From the NCBI RefSeq assembly GCF_036541335.1, contig NZ_JAZHBO010000002.1:558001-622000 (forward strand): 64,000 bases of DNA, in the 5' to 3' direction. The notes beneath the pieces were generated by a model. The model had not been told where the DNA came from and searched no databases. It saw only the letters and a list, made by a program, of their open reading frames with translations. The DNA comes from Aquilutibacter rugosus. Its GTDB lineage: Bacteria; Pseudomonadota; Gammaproteobacteria; Xanthomonadales; Xanthomonadaceae. Position numbers and translations under genes: made by a program. Positions 1 to 8,142 of the stretch are shown here, in pieces. Positions within the stretch are counted from its first letter, which is position 1, and each line of letters begins with the position of its first letter.

Positions 1-484
1 CATTCAGACCCAGGTCGACCAGGATGTTACCGCGGTCAATGCGCTTAACCGTACCGGTCACCAGTTCACCAACGCGATGCTCCCAGGCATCAACGACCAG
101 TTGACGCTCCGCTTCACGCACCTTGCTGATGATGACTTGCTTAGCAGTTTGCGCCGTAATGCGGCCGAACTCGGGGTTGTCGATCTTTTCCTCGATCAGG
201 TCACCGACTTCAACTTCGCCGACTTCATCGAGTGCGTCCATCAGACGGATCTGACGGTCAGGCGATTCCATGCGGCAGTCGTCAGCCACGACTTCCATTG
301 TGCGGAAGGTTTCGAACGATCCGTCACGCGCATCGATCTTGACGCGGACGGCAACGTCTTCGTCAGTGAACTTTTTCTTGGCAGCAGTCGCCAGCGCCTG
401 TTCCAGCGCTTCGATGATGATCTCGCGCGAGACGCCCTTTTCGTTGGCGACGGCTTCGACGATGTTCAACAGTTCCTTGCTCAT
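1..484 (-). CDS. nusA: Transcription termination/antitermination protein NusA (N-terminal part, cut by window edge)
   Basis: NusA binds RNA polymerase and nascent RNA and modulates pausing, termination and antitermination. The visible 161 codons begin MSKELLNIVEAVANEKG and cover the whole N-terminal RNAP-binding domain. They run into the S1 RNA-binding domain, where the last visible residues are GTVKRIDRGNILVDLGLN. The 3' part lies outside the window. The ATG at 484 is 19 bp past the rimP stop, so the two genes form the conserved rimP-nusA(-infB) operon. The start is secure because the family normally begins MxKE(L/I)L. Confidence 0.96.
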   Translation of the reverse strand, partial: MSKELLNIVEAVANEKGVSREIIIEALEQALATAAKKKFTDEDVAVRVKIDARDGSFETFRTMEVVADDCRMESPDRQIRLMDALDEVGEVEVGDLIEEKIDNPEFGRITAQTAKQVIISKVREAERQLVVDAWEHRVGELVTGTVKRIDRGNILVDLGLN

Positions 485-503
485 GTCCGGTAATTCTCAG
501 TGG

Positions 504-1154
504 TTACTCGATCTCGACATCCGCGCCGGCATCGGCGGTGTCTAAGGATTGAAGGGGGTGGGAAGATTTGGAATTCGATTTACGTGTGCCCTTGCCTGCG
601 GCTTTGCCGCGACTCGGACCCTTACCCGGGCGATTGTCTCGACCCGATGCATCTTTGGCGGGTGCAAGACCCAGTGCAACCCAGTCCGGCGCTATCCGCG
701 CCTTGTCCACGTTGCCGGCATGAACGGCGAAGGACTTGCCGTCAATTTCAAAATTCAGGGTATCGCCATCGACACCGGTGATCACACCGGTAAAACGGCG
801 ACGGCCTTCGACCGGCAACCGCAATGTCACCTTGGCCGATTCACCGACAAAACGACCGAACTGCTCGGCATTGAACAGCGGACGATCGATACCCGGGGTC
901 GACACCTCAAGGGTGTAATTTGAGGTGATGGGACCGGCGACGTCCATCTGTGCCGAGATCTCGCGGCTGGCGGTCTCGCATTCGTCAATGCCGACGGGCG
1001 GCAGTTCCGGATCGCGATCAGCGGGGAAATCGATATAGACACGCAGCAAGGCACCACCGGGCGAAGTCAGGAGCTCAATGCCCTCGACCACCAGGCCCAG
1101 CGACGCCAGTGGAGGCGTAATCAGTTCGGCAATTTGTTGTGTCTTTTCAGTCAT
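504..1154 (-). CDS. rimP: Ribosome maturation factor RimP
   Basis: RimP is needed for maturation of the 30S ribosomal subunit. The 216-residue product has the N-terminal alpha/beta domain (about 1-90, ending in the signature LEVSTPGIDRPL at 82-93) and the SH3-like C-terminal domain (about 95-160). The frame stays open upstream to 1262, but the ATG at 1154 gives the family N terminus MTEKTQQIAELI, so I chose it. Residues 162-216 are an extra Gly/Lys/Ser/Arg-rich, probably disordered tail that makes the protein about 55 residues longer than the usual 150-160. The gene is first in the rimP-nusA operon, behind a leader that contains an intrinsic terminator. Confidence 0.95.
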   Translation of the reverse strand: MTEKTQQIAELITPPLASLGLVVEGIELLTSPGGALLRVYIDFPADRDPELPPVGIDECETASREISAQMDVAGPITSNYTLEVSTPGIDRPLFNAEQFGRFVGESAKVTLRLPVEGRRRFTGVITGVDGDTLNFEIDGKSFAVHAGNVDKARIAPDWVALGLAPAKDASGRDNRPGKGPSRGKAAGKGTRKSNSKSSHPLQSLDTADAGADVEIE

Positions 1155-1207
1155 GCTCGTTGTCCGGCGAGGGTGATACGCGACCGGAATACACCGGCGT
1201 AGGAAAC

Positions 1208-1227
1208 AAAAAAAGGCCCGACGGGCC
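1208..1227 (-). terminator. Intrinsic terminator in the rimP leader
   Basis: On the minus strand five G:C pairs (GGCCC/GGGCC, loop GTC) are followed at once by seven U. This is a strong Rho-independent terminator. It lies 53 bp upstream of the rimP ATG and downstream of a promoter-like sequence, so it fits an attenuator better than an end-of-operon terminator. GGGCC at 1291-1295 (minus strand) could pair with the 5' arm of this hairpin and act as an antiterminator; that is inference. Confidence 0.75.
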
Positions 1228-1363
1228 CCTACTCCTGAACAACGGATTTCGGACTGATTCACCGGTGAATAACACCGACAGGAATCAGCTGGCCCAACGC
1301 GCCTTGCGGGATCCGCAAGTGCCTGGTCGCAACCAAGTCAGTCAGGTGACCGACTTGCCTCTG
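1208..1363 (-). ncRNA. Candidate rimP leader / attenuator RNA
   Basis: A promoter-like sequence (1370-1398) would start an RNA near 1363 that ends in the intrinsic terminator at 1208. Three further hairpins lie in between. One is at 1334-1357 (CAAGTC/GACTTG outer stem with a GTCA/TGAC inner stem). One is at 1303-1319 (7-bp CTTGCGG/CCGCAAG, 3-nt loop). One is at 1254-1288 (7-bp CTGATTC/GAATCAG outer stem and 5-bp CGGTG/CACCG inner stem, loop TTATT). Leader attenuators upstream of rimP have been proposed in gammaproteobacteria (the rimP leader family). Whether this element belongs to that family needs a covariance-model search. It could also be a stand-alone small RNA. Confidence 0.5.
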
Positions 1364-1369
1364 GTGCAT

Positions 1370-1398
1370 ATTGTAGTGCGCAACACGCGCAACTTCAA
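1370..1398 (-). promoter_or_regulatory. Candidate sigma-70 promoter for the rimP leader
   Basis: On the minus strand a TTGAAG -35 hexamer (1398-1393) and a TACAAT -10 hexamer (1375-1370) are separated by exactly 17 bp. The predicted transcript would begin near 1363, just downstream of the tRNA-fMet terminator. This would give rimP-nusA a promoter separate from the tRNA gene. Confidence 0.5.
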
Positions 1399-1408
1399 GG
1401 CTTAAACG

Positions 1409-1438
1409 AAAAAACGGCACTTCGTGAAGTGCCGTTTT
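1409..1438 (-). terminator. Intrinsic terminator of tRNA-fMet
   Basis: A perfect stem (ACGGCACTTC/GAAGTGCCGT, with very little loop) is followed by six U on the minus strand. Because the stem is flanked by A and T runs on both sides it could act in both directions. It lies about 12 bp after the encoded CCA of the initiator tRNA and should end that transcript. Confidence 0.8.
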
Positions 1439-1449
1439 GTCTGATGTAG

Positions 1450-1526
1450 TGGTAGCGGGGGCAGGATTTGAACCTGCGACCTTCGGGTTATGAGCCCGAC
1501 GAGCTGCCAGACTGCTCCACCCCGCA
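1450..1526 (-). tRNA. Initiator tRNA-fMet (CAT)
   Basis: This is a 77-nt cloverleaf with anticodon CAT, encoded 3' CCA and the T-loop GGTTCAAATCC. Two initiator hallmarks are present: three consecutive G:C pairs at the base of the anticodon stem (GGG/CCC around CTCATAA) and no Watson-Crick pair at 1:72. Here the mismatch is U1-U72, where E. coli has C1-A72. The position just upstream of rimP-nusA matches E. coli metY. Confidence 0.97.
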
Positions 1527-1538
1527 TCAGAGTTGGCT

Positions 1539-1568
1539 ATTATGCCAGCCGTTTGACATTCTTGTCAA
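1539..1568 (-). promoter_or_regulatory. Promoter of tRNA-fMet
   Basis: On the minus strand a perfect TTGACA -35 (1568-1563) and a CATAAT -10 (1544-1539) are 18 bp apart. Transcription would start about 6 bp before the mature tRNA 5' end. The -35 element is half of a perfect inverted repeat, TTGACA-AGAA-TGTCAA. The promoter sits just past the end of nuoN, and I see no intrinsic terminator for the nuo operon before it. Confidence 0.75.
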
Positions 1569-1580
1569 CAGTTTATTTGA

Positions 1581-3029
1581 TTAAAATCCAAATGCCTGGC
1601 GACACCAGTTCATCAACGGGTCAAAGAAGATACCAAGCACCAGCAGACCCACTGCATTAGCAGTCAGCAGCCAGCGGCCTGCCACATCGGAACGGAACTG
1701 CATCGGTTCGGCTTCCGGAGCCGCTTCGAAATACATCACCTTGATCACGCGCAGGTAGTAGTACGCACCGATCACGGCAAAGATCACGCCGACAATTGCC
1801 AGCCACAGCATGCCCTGGTTAATCGCTGCCCACAGCACCGCCCACTTGGACCAGAAGCCCAGGAACGGCGGCACACCGGCCATTGATGCCATCACCAGCA
1901 GAATCATCAAGGCCATCCACGGCGAACGTTGCGACAGACCGCGATAGTCTTCGAGACGATCGGCTTCGTAACCGCGATGCGAAAGCAACGTCACTGCGCC
2001 AAAGCCTGCGGCTGCCATGAGTGCGTAGCTGATTGCATAGAACATGGCGGCACTGAAGCCCTCTTTACCGCCTGCTGCCAGGCCGATAAACAGAAAGCCC
2101 ACATGCGACACGGTCGAGAATGCCAGCAGACGCTTCATCTGTGACTGCATTAGTGCCGACAGATTGCCGAACAGCAGCGACAACACGGCCAGACCGGCCA
2201 GCAACATCTGCCAATGCGCAGCCAAAGGACCTGCACCCTGCTCCAGGAGACGGTACGTCATGCCGAAAGCAGCGATCTTAGGAGCCGAACCGACAAACAG
2301 GGTCATCGGAGCAGCAGCGCCCGTATACACATCGGGCAGCCACATATGGAACGGTGCGGCGCCGAACTTGAAGGCAATACCGGCAACGCAGAAGACCACA
2401 CCGGTGACCAGCATCGGATCGGAACCGGCTGCCGTCAGCTTGGCGCTAATCGTGGCCAGGTCGAGCGAACCGGTACCACCGTACAGCAAGGACATGCCAT
2501 ACAGGAGCAGACCCGAGGCCAAGGCACCCAGCACGAAATACTTAATACCGGCCTCGGAACCTGCCGGCGAATCGCGATCCGCAACCACCAGCGCATACGA
2601 ACACAGGGCCAGCATTTCGAGCGAAACGTAGAGCATGGCCAGATTTCCGGCGGAAACCAGCAGCATCATGCCCAGCGTCGCAAACAGCATCAGTACACTG
2701 ACTTCACCCTGGTACTGATCGCGTTCACGCAGGTAACCCCACATGTAGACCATGCCCATTGCACTGACCAGCAGAATTGCAACCTTTAAGACATCGGCCA
2801 CGGTGTCGCGGACGAACATGGCGCTCAGCACCGTGCTATGCCCGCCGATACCGGCCAGCAACAGAGCGGCAGCAACGCCCAAGGTCAGCAAGGACAGCAC
2901 GTGCGTCGCAATGCGCGTACGAGTGCTCAGGAACAGGTCCATCAGCAGGATGGCGAAGGCGCCACCGGCAATCACCAGCTCCGGCAATAGCGGCATGAAA
3001 TCGGCGGCGGTTCGAATGGGAAAGTTCAT
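1581..3029 (-). CDS. nuoN: NADH-quinone oxidoreductase subunit N
   Basis: NuoN is one of the three large antiporter-like membrane subunits of respiratory complex I and is part of the proton-pumping arm in the inner membrane. The 482-residue product is hydrophobic almost throughout, with the Proton_antipo_M core. The segments KFGAAPFHMWLPDVYTGA and SQMKRLLAFSTVSHVGF carry the conserved lysines of the discontinuous helices. The frame is open 20 codons further, but the ATG at 3029 (MNFPIRTAADFMPLLPE) fits the family. It is the last gene of the nuo operon, 28 bp after nuoM. Confidence 0.96.
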   Translation of the reverse strand: MNFPIRTAADFMPLLPELVIAGGAFAILLMDLFLSTRTRIATHVLSLLTLGVAAALLLAGIGGHSTVLSAMFVRDTVADVLKVAILLVSAMGMVYMWGYLRERDQYQGEVSVLMLFATLGMMLLVSAGNLAMLYVSLEMLALCSYALVVADRDSPAGSEAGIKYFVLGALASGLLLYGMSLLYGGTGSLDLATISAKLTAAGSDPMLVTGVVFCVAGIAFKFGAAPFHMWLPDVYTGAAAPMTLFVGSAPKIAAFGMTYRLLEQGAGPLAAHWQMLLAGLAVLSLLFGNLSALMQSQMKRLLAFSTVSHVGFLFIGLAAGGKEGFSAAMFYAISYALMAAAGFGAVTLLSHRGYEADRLEDYRGLSQRSPWMALMILLVMASMAGVPPFLGFWSKWAVLWAAINQGMLWLAIVGVIFAVIGAYYYLRVIKVMYFEAAPEAEPMQFRSDVAGRWLLTANAVGLLVLGIFFDPLMNWCRQAFGF

Positions 3030-3057
3030 AGAATCAATAGCCTTGGGATATCCCGTC

Positions 3058-4569
3058 TCAGATCTTGCTCTTGGCCAGATCGGAGACAAGCTGCGCGATC
3101 GCAGGTTCCATCATGTCGGTAAGTGCTTTCGGGTAAACGCCAAGCCACAGGACGCCGGCAGCGAACACGCCCAGCACCAGAACTTCGCGCCAATTGAGAT
3201 CCTTCATCTTGGCGACTTCGGGATTGGTCACATCGCCCCATAGCACGCGCTTGGTCAGCCACAGCGAGTAGCCGGCACCAATGATCAACGTCAGTGCAGC
3301 CAGGAATGCAAGCCATGGGCGCAACTGGAACGACGCCAGAATTACCATGAACTCACCGACAAAACCGGAGGTCCCGGGCAGACCCGAATTGGCCATCGCG
3401 AACAGAACATAGAACCCGGCAAACCAGGGCATCGCGTTCGCCACACCACCGTAATCGGCAATGCGACGCGTATGCAGTCGGTCATACAGCACACCGATGC
3501 CGGAGAACATGGCGCCGGAGATGAAACCATGAGAGACCATTTGGACCATGGCGCCTTGCAGGCCCAAACGTGCGGCGTCGGTCGCCTGCAGATCACGCAC
3601 CAGCAAGGCGGCCATAAAGGTACCCAACGTGACGAAGCCCATGTGCGAGATGGATGAATAGGCCACCAGCTTCTTCATGTCATCCTGCGCCAGAGCAACG
3701 AGGCCGACATAGACCACTGCGATCAGGCTCAGTGCCACGACTACCCAGCCGTATGCATAGGTCGCATCCGGAGTAATGGGCAGATTAAAGCGCAGGAAGC
3801 CGTAACCGCCGATCTTGAGCATGATGGCTGCCAGGATCACCGAGCCGGCAGTCGGCGCTTCGACGTGGGCATCGGGCAACCAGGTGTGGACCGGGAACAT
3901 CGGCACCTTGACCGCAAAGGCCACAAGGAAACCGAAGAACAGCCAAGTCTGCTCCTTGAGTGTCAGGCCGGCCGCGTGGAAGTCTGCCAGTTGCCAGCTG
4001 CCGGTCTTGATGTACAGGTAGATCAGGCCAACCAGCATGAACACCGAACCGAGGAAGGTGTACAGGAAGAACTTGACGGCTGCATACATGCGGCGCGGGC
4101 CACCCCAGACACCGATGATGAGGAACATCGGGATCAGCATGCCTTCGAAGAAGACATAGAACAGCATGGCGTCCATGGCGGCAAAGACACCGACCATCAG
4201 GCCTTCGAGGATCAGGAAGGCGGCGTAATACTGGCTGACGCGACGGTCAATCGAAGTCCATGCACCGATCATGACCAGCAACGAGGTCAGCGTGGTCAGT
4301 GCGATCAGCGGCACGGCAATGCCATCCGCACCCAGGTGGTAACGGATATTCAGGCTACTGATCCAGCTCAGGTTCTCTTCGAACTGCATACCGGCCGTGG
4401 CGTTGCTGAAACCGAGCAGCAGCGGCACAGTCATCAACAGCGTCAGCGCAGCGATGCCGCTGGCAAACCATTTGGAGGAGGTGGATCGGGAATCGCCGAA
4501 CGCAAGCGTTGCCAGTCCGCCGAAGATCGGCAGCCAGATCAGAATGCTAAGCAAGGGCCACTGAGTCAC
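3058..4569 (-). CDS. nuoM: NADH-quinone oxidoreductase subunit M
   Basis: NuoM is the second antiporter-like subunit of complex I. The 503-residue membrane protein starts MTQWPLLSILIWLPIFGG. It contains VKVPMFPVHTWLPDAHVEAP and QDDMKKLVAYSSISHMGF, the two conserved half-helix motifs with the proton-channel lysines, and the glutamate-containing segment FYVFFEGMLIPMFLIIG. Length and content are normal for the family. It lies between nuoL (16 bp upstream) and nuoN. Confidence 0.97.
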   Translation of the reverse strand: MTQWPLLSILIWLPIFGGLATLAFGDSRSTSSKWFASGIAALTLLMTVPLLLGFSNATAGMQFEENLSWISSLNIRYHLGADGIAVPLIALTTLTSLLVMIGAWTSIDRRVSQYYAAFLILEGLMVGVFAAMDAMLFYVFFEGMLIPMFLIIGVWGGPRRMYAAVKFFLYTFLGSVFMLVGLIYLYIKTGSWQLADFHAAGLTLKEQTWLFFGFLVAFAVKVPMFPVHTWLPDAHVEAPTAGSVILAAIMLKIGGYGFLRFNLPITPDATYAYGWVVVALSLIAVVYVGLVALAQDDMKKLVAYSSISHMGFVTLGTFMAALLVRDLQATDAARLGLQGAMVQMVSHGFISGAMFSGIGVLYDRLHTRRIADYGGVANAMPWFAGFYVLFAMANSGLPGTSGFVGEFMVILASFQLRPWLAFLAALTLIIGAGYSLWLTKRVLWGDVTNPEVAKMKDLNWREVLVLGVFAAGVLWLGVYPKALTDMMEPAIAQLVSDLAKSKI

Positions 4570-4585
4570 GGGAAGGTCCTTGTAG

Positions 4586-6637
4586 TTAGAGCCAGAAACG
4601 AATTACGAGACCGAGCAGCAGAATCAGCCCTACGATCATCGCAAACGCGTAGTGGTAAAGGAAACCGGACTGCAAGCGGCGTGCAACACCCGCAGCAGCT
4701 CCAATCGAGTTAGCAGAACCGTTGACGGCAACACCGTCAATGGCCTCGGAATCAAATGCGCGAGCCAACTTGGCCAGCATTACGCTGCCACCGGCAAAGC
4801 CGTTGATCCAGAGCTTGTCGAAGCCGTACTTGTTTTCCAGCACGCGGATCGGCAGGCGGAAAATAGAGGCAGCCTTAGCAGCCAGTTCCGGTCGCGCCCA
4901 GTACATCAGCGTTGCCAGCGCAAAACCGGCCAGCGTCAGCCAGAACGCAGGAGCCATCAGTCCGTGCAGACCGAACTGTACGGCGCCATGGAACTCTTCG
5001 GCCAGCTTCGCCATCACCCCACCCTCCGGCAGGTGAATTGCACCGTCAAAGAACGGACGCACGGCATGGTGACCATCGGTGCTCTTGCCGAACAGCAGCG
5101 GACCTGCAGTCAGGAAGCCAATGATGATCGAAGGAATGGCCAGCAGCACCAGCGGTACAGTGACAACCCACGGCGACTCATGAGGTTCGTGGCTGCCATG
5201 ATGATCGTGGCCGTGGTCATCGTGACCGGCGTGGCCGTGATCATCGTGGTGCGCATCACGGAATCGTTCCTTGCCGAAGAAGGTCATGTACAGCAGGCGG
5301 AAGCTATAGAACGACGTCACAAACGCACCAAGCAGCACTGCCCAGTAGCCGTACTGAGCAATGAATCCGCCGTGATGCATGGCGTTTTCCTTAGCCGCTT
5401 CGATGATCGTGTCCTTGGAGTAGAAGCCGCTCAGGAACGGCGTACCGATCAGGGCCAGCGTACCGATGAGCGAGGTCCAGAACGTAATTGGCATGTACTT
5501 ACGCAGACCGCCCATACGGCGCATGTCCTGCTCGTGATGCATACCGATGATCACGGAACCCGCTGCAAGGAACAGCAAGGCTTTAAAGAAGGCGTGAGTC
5601 ATCAGGTGGAAGACTGCCGCGTTGTAGGCAGCCACGCCCAGAGCAACGGTCATGTAACCCAGCTGCGACAGCGTGGAATACGCCACCACGCGCTTGATGT
5701 CGTTCTGCACGATACCGATCAGGCCAGTCCAGAATGCGGTCGTTGCACCGATAAACAGAATGAACTGCAGCGCAGTTTCGGACAGGTTAAACAGCGGCGA
5801 CATACGGGCGACCATAAAGATGCCGGCGGTCACCATGGTGGCGGCGTGGATCAATGCGGAGATGGGAGTTGGGCCTTCCATCGAATCCGGCAGCCATACG
5901 TGCAACGGCACTTGCGCCGACTTACCCATCGCACCGATAAACAGGCAGATGCAGATGACGGTCGGCACGGCCCAGAACACGCCCGGCAGGACCTCAAGCG
6001 TTTTGCCGACCCAGGTCGGAGCCGATGCAAACACTTCGGTGTAATCGAGCGAGCCGGACATCATCAGCACGCCGGCAATACCCAGCAGGAAGCCGAAGTC
6101 GCCGACGCGGTTGACCAGAAACGCTTTGAGATTGGCAAAGACGGCCGAAGGCTTCTTGAACCAGAAACCGATCAGCAGGTAAGACACCAGACCCACTGCT
6201 TCCCAGCCGAAAAACAGCTGCATGAAATTGTTGCTCATAACCAGCATCAGCATGCTGAAGGTAAACAGCGAGATATAGCTGAAAAAGCGCTGGTAACCCG
6301 GATCGTCTTTGATGTAGCCGATGGTATACAGATGCACCAGGGCAGACACGAAGGTCACCACGACCATCATCATTGCGGTCAGATTGTCGACCATAAAGCC
6401 GACATGGGCGCTGTAATTGCCCACCTGGTACCAGGTGTAGATGTTCTCGTTAAAAACCGGCGCACCGGCCAGCAGGTCCATCAGAACCTTTGCCGACAGG
6501 GCAAAGCTGATGGCCACACCGGCAATCGTGACGATGTGGGCACCGCGACGGCCAATGAACTTTCCGAACAGGCCGGCCAGGATGGACCCCAGCAGCGGCA
6601 GCAGAACGATGGCGAGAAGTATGGACTTGGAAATCAT
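4586..6637 (-). CDS. nuoL: NADH-quinone oxidoreductase subunit L
   Basis: NuoL is the distal antiporter-like subunit of complex I and carries the long lateral helix in its C-terminal part. The 683-residue product has Proton_antipo_N (about 65-115), Proton_antipo_M (about 130-420, with KSAQVPLHVWLPDSMEGPTP and NDIKRVVAYSTLSQLGYM) and a final membrane helix ending VIRFWL. Residues 463-486 form an unusual His/Asp-rich hydrophilic loop (11 His and 5 Asp in 24 residues) before a segment that begins ESPWVVTVPLVLLAIPSI. It follows nuoK by 7 bp. Confidence 0.97.
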   Translation of the reverse strand: MISKSILLAIVLLPLLGSILAGLFGKFIGRRGAHIVTIAGVAISFALSAKVLMDLLAGAPVFNENIYTWYQVGNYSAHVGFMVDNLTAMMMVVVTFVSALVHLYTIGYIKDDPGYQRFFSYISLFTFSMLMLVMSNNFMQLFFGWEAVGLVSYLLIGFWFKKPSAVFANLKAFLVNRVGDFGFLLGIAGVLMMSGSLDYTEVFASAPTWVGKTLEVLPGVFWAVPTVICICLFIGAMGKSAQVPLHVWLPDSMEGPTPISALIHAATMVTAGIFMVARMSPLFNLSETALQFILFIGATTAFWTGLIGIVQNDIKRVVAYSTLSQLGYMTVALGVAAYNAAVFHLMTHAFFKALLFLAAGSVIIGMHHEQDMRRMGGLRKYMPITFWTSLIGTLALIGTPFLSGFYSKDTIIEAAKENAMHHGGFIAQYGYWAVLLGAFVTSFYSFRLLYMTFFGKERFRDAHHDDHGHAGHDDHGHDHHGSHEPHESPWVVTVPLVLLAIPSIIIGFLTAGPLLFGKSTDGHHAVRPFFDGAIHLPEGGVMAKLAEEFHGAVQFGLHGLMAPAFWLTLAGFALATLMYWARPELAAKAASIFRLPIRVLENKYGFDKLWINGFAGGSVMLAKLARAFDSEAIDGVAVNGSANSIGAAAGVARRLQSGFLYHYAFAMIVGLILLLGLVIRFWL

Positions 6638-6644
6638 GCCGTCA

Positions 6645-6977
6645 TCAGCCCTTCATCGTATCGAGTTCGTCGACGTTAATCGTCGCGCGGTTACGGAACA
6701 GTGTCACCAGAATCGCCAGGCCGATGGCGGCCTCGGCTGCAGCGACGGTCAGAATAAAGAAAACAAACAGCTGCCCTGCCTCATCACCCAACTGGCGCGA
6801 GAAACCGACAAAGTTGATGTTCACAGCCAGCAGCATCAGTTCCAGGCACATCAGCAGCAGAATCACGTTCTTGCGGTTGATGAAGATGCCGGCAATGCTG
6901 ATGCAGAACAGGATGGCGCCAAGCGTCAGGTAGTGGCTGAGGCTCAAGCTCGAAGGAATGGCACTCAAGAAAATCAT
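6645..6977 (-). CDS. nuoK: NADH-quinone oxidoreductase subunit K
   Basis: NuoK is a small three-helix complex I membrane subunit homologous to MrpC. The 110-residue product contains LTLGAILFCISIAGIFINRK and LLMCLELMLLAVNINFVGF. The second carries the conserved membrane glutamate needed for proton transfer, and another glutamate lies in the third helix (AAAEAAIGLAI). The ATG at 6977 overlaps the nuoJ stop by 4 bp. The N terminus MIFLSAIPSSLSLSH is about 10 residues longer than E. coli NuoK. Confidence 0.96.
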   Translation of the reverse strand: MIFLSAIPSSLSLSHYLTLGAILFCISIAGIFINRKNVILLLMCLELMLLAVNINFVGFSRQLGDEAGQLFVFFILTVAAAEAAIGLAILVTLFRNRATINVDELDTMKG

Positions 6978-7633
6978 GCGGGGTCTCCGTTACTGTCCGC
7001 GGGTACAGCCACCGGCTCCGGGTCACGGAGCGGACGTGATACTTCCGCATCCATCTTGACCATGGTGAAGCGGTCCTTGGCACGTGCACGTGCCTGCTCC
7101 GCCGGGTTCTGATGGCGCGCGCCGACGCGACGACGCAGCGTCAGCATCACGGCAGCAATCACCGCAACGGTAAGGATCACAGCGGCTGTTTCGAACGGCA
7201 GCAGGAACTCGGTAAACAGCTTACGCGCCAGCCAGGTGACATTATTGGTGCCTTCGACATCGCTGGCGATGGCCGGCAATGCAGCCGTCTTGGCCTTGAC
7301 ACCGATCAGGATCAGGATCTCAGCCAACATGATGATGGCCACCGTCAGACCGACCGGCAGATAACGGACAAATCCCTCGCGCAGCGGCGCGGTATCCATG
7401 TCAAGCATCATGATGACGAACAGGAACAGCACCATGACGGCGCCGACGTACACCAGAATCAGGGCAACGCCCAGGAATTCGGCACCGGCAATCAGCCAGA
7501 CGCAGGCGACTGAGAAGAACGTAACGATCAGGGACAGTACTGCGTGCACCGGATTACGCAGGCTGATCACTGCAAGTGCCGAGAGCACGGCGACTGCAGC
7601 AAACAGATAAAAAGCGATTGATGTGAAATCCAT
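6974..7633 (-). CDS. nuoJ: NADH-quinone oxidoreductase subunit J
   Basis: NuoJ is a five-helix membrane subunit of complex I homologous to ND6. The first about 165 residues carry the helices, including GVALILVYVGAVMVLFLFVI, the conserved helix with a pi-bulge. A hydrophilic tail of about 50 residues (RRRVGARHQNPAEQARARAK onward) follows. Both ends fit the operon: the start is 11 bp after nuoI and the stop overlaps nuoK by 4 bp. Confidence 0.96.
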   Translation of the reverse strand: MDFTSIAFYLFAAVAVLSALAVISLRNPVHAVLSLIVTFFSVACVWLIAGAEFLGVALILVYVGAVMVLFLFVIMMLDMDTAPLREGFVRYLPVGLTVAIIMLAEILILIGVKAKTAALPAIASDVEGTNNVTWLARKLFTEFLLPFETAAVILTVAVIAAVMLTLRRRVGARHQNPAEQARARAKDRFTMVKMDAEVSRPLRDPEPVAVPADSNGDPA

Positions 7634-7644
7634 GGTCCCTGCCC

Positions 7645-8133
7645 TTAGCGATACGCCGCATCAGCGGCACGGCGTTCAGCGATTTCCGGCTCCAGCCGGT
7701 CACCGATGGCGAGCAGCGTCGGCTTGGTCAGAATGTTCTGGCCGCGCTTTTCGAAGTGATATTCGTGCACTTGGGTTTCGACGATGGAATCAACCGGGCA
7801 GGATTCCTCGCAAAAGCCGCAGAAGATGCACTTGAACAGATCGATTTCATAGCGAGTCGTACGGCGGGTGCCGTCAGCACGCTTTTCGCTGTCAATGGTG
7901 ATGGCCAGTGCCGGGCAAACGGCCTCGCACAGTTTGCAGGCAATGCAGCGCTCTTCGCCGTTCGGGTAACGACGCAGTGCGTGGATGCCGCGGAACCGTG
8001 GCGACTGTGGAATCTTTTCCATCGGGTACATGACCGAATACTTGTCTTTAAACAGGTAACCGGCGGTCAGGCCCAGACCCTGGAACAGCTCCAGCATCAG
8101 CAGGCTTTTGAAGTAGGAAATTATCTTGCTCAT
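7645..8133 (-). CDS. nuoI: NADH-quinone oxidoreductase subunit I
   Basis: NuoI is the peripheral-arm subunit that holds [4Fe-4S] clusters N6a and N6b and passes electrons toward N2. The 162-residue protein has two complete ferredoxin motifs. The first uses C63, C66, C69 and C73 (CIACKLCEAVCP). The second uses C102, C105, C108 and C112 (CIFCGFCEESCP). The amphipathic N terminus MSKIISYFKSLLMLELFQGL docks on the membrane. It follows nuoH by 9 bp. Confidence 0.97.
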   Translation of the reverse strand: MSKIISYFKSLLMLELFQGLGLTAGYLFKDKYSVMYPMEKIPQSPRFRGIHALRRYPNGEERCIACKLCEAVCPALAITIDSEKRADGTRRTTRYEIDLFKCIFCGFCEESCPVDSIVETQVHEYHFEKRGQNILTKPTLLAIGDRLEPEIAERRAADAAYR

Positions 8134-8142
8134 TTCTGGACC

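Noticed and set aside
1155..1405. Small protein gene between rimP and tRNA-fMet (88-codon frame on the plus strand)
   Set aside because: It runs across two terminators and three hairpins and has no plausible ribosome-binding site; the interval is better read as a structured RNA leader.
4652..6679. Long open frame of 675 codons on the plus strand opposite nuoL
   Set aside because: It is the antisense shadow of nuoL: rich in His/Gln/Arg, without any domain I recognise, and caused by codon bias in a GC-rich gene.
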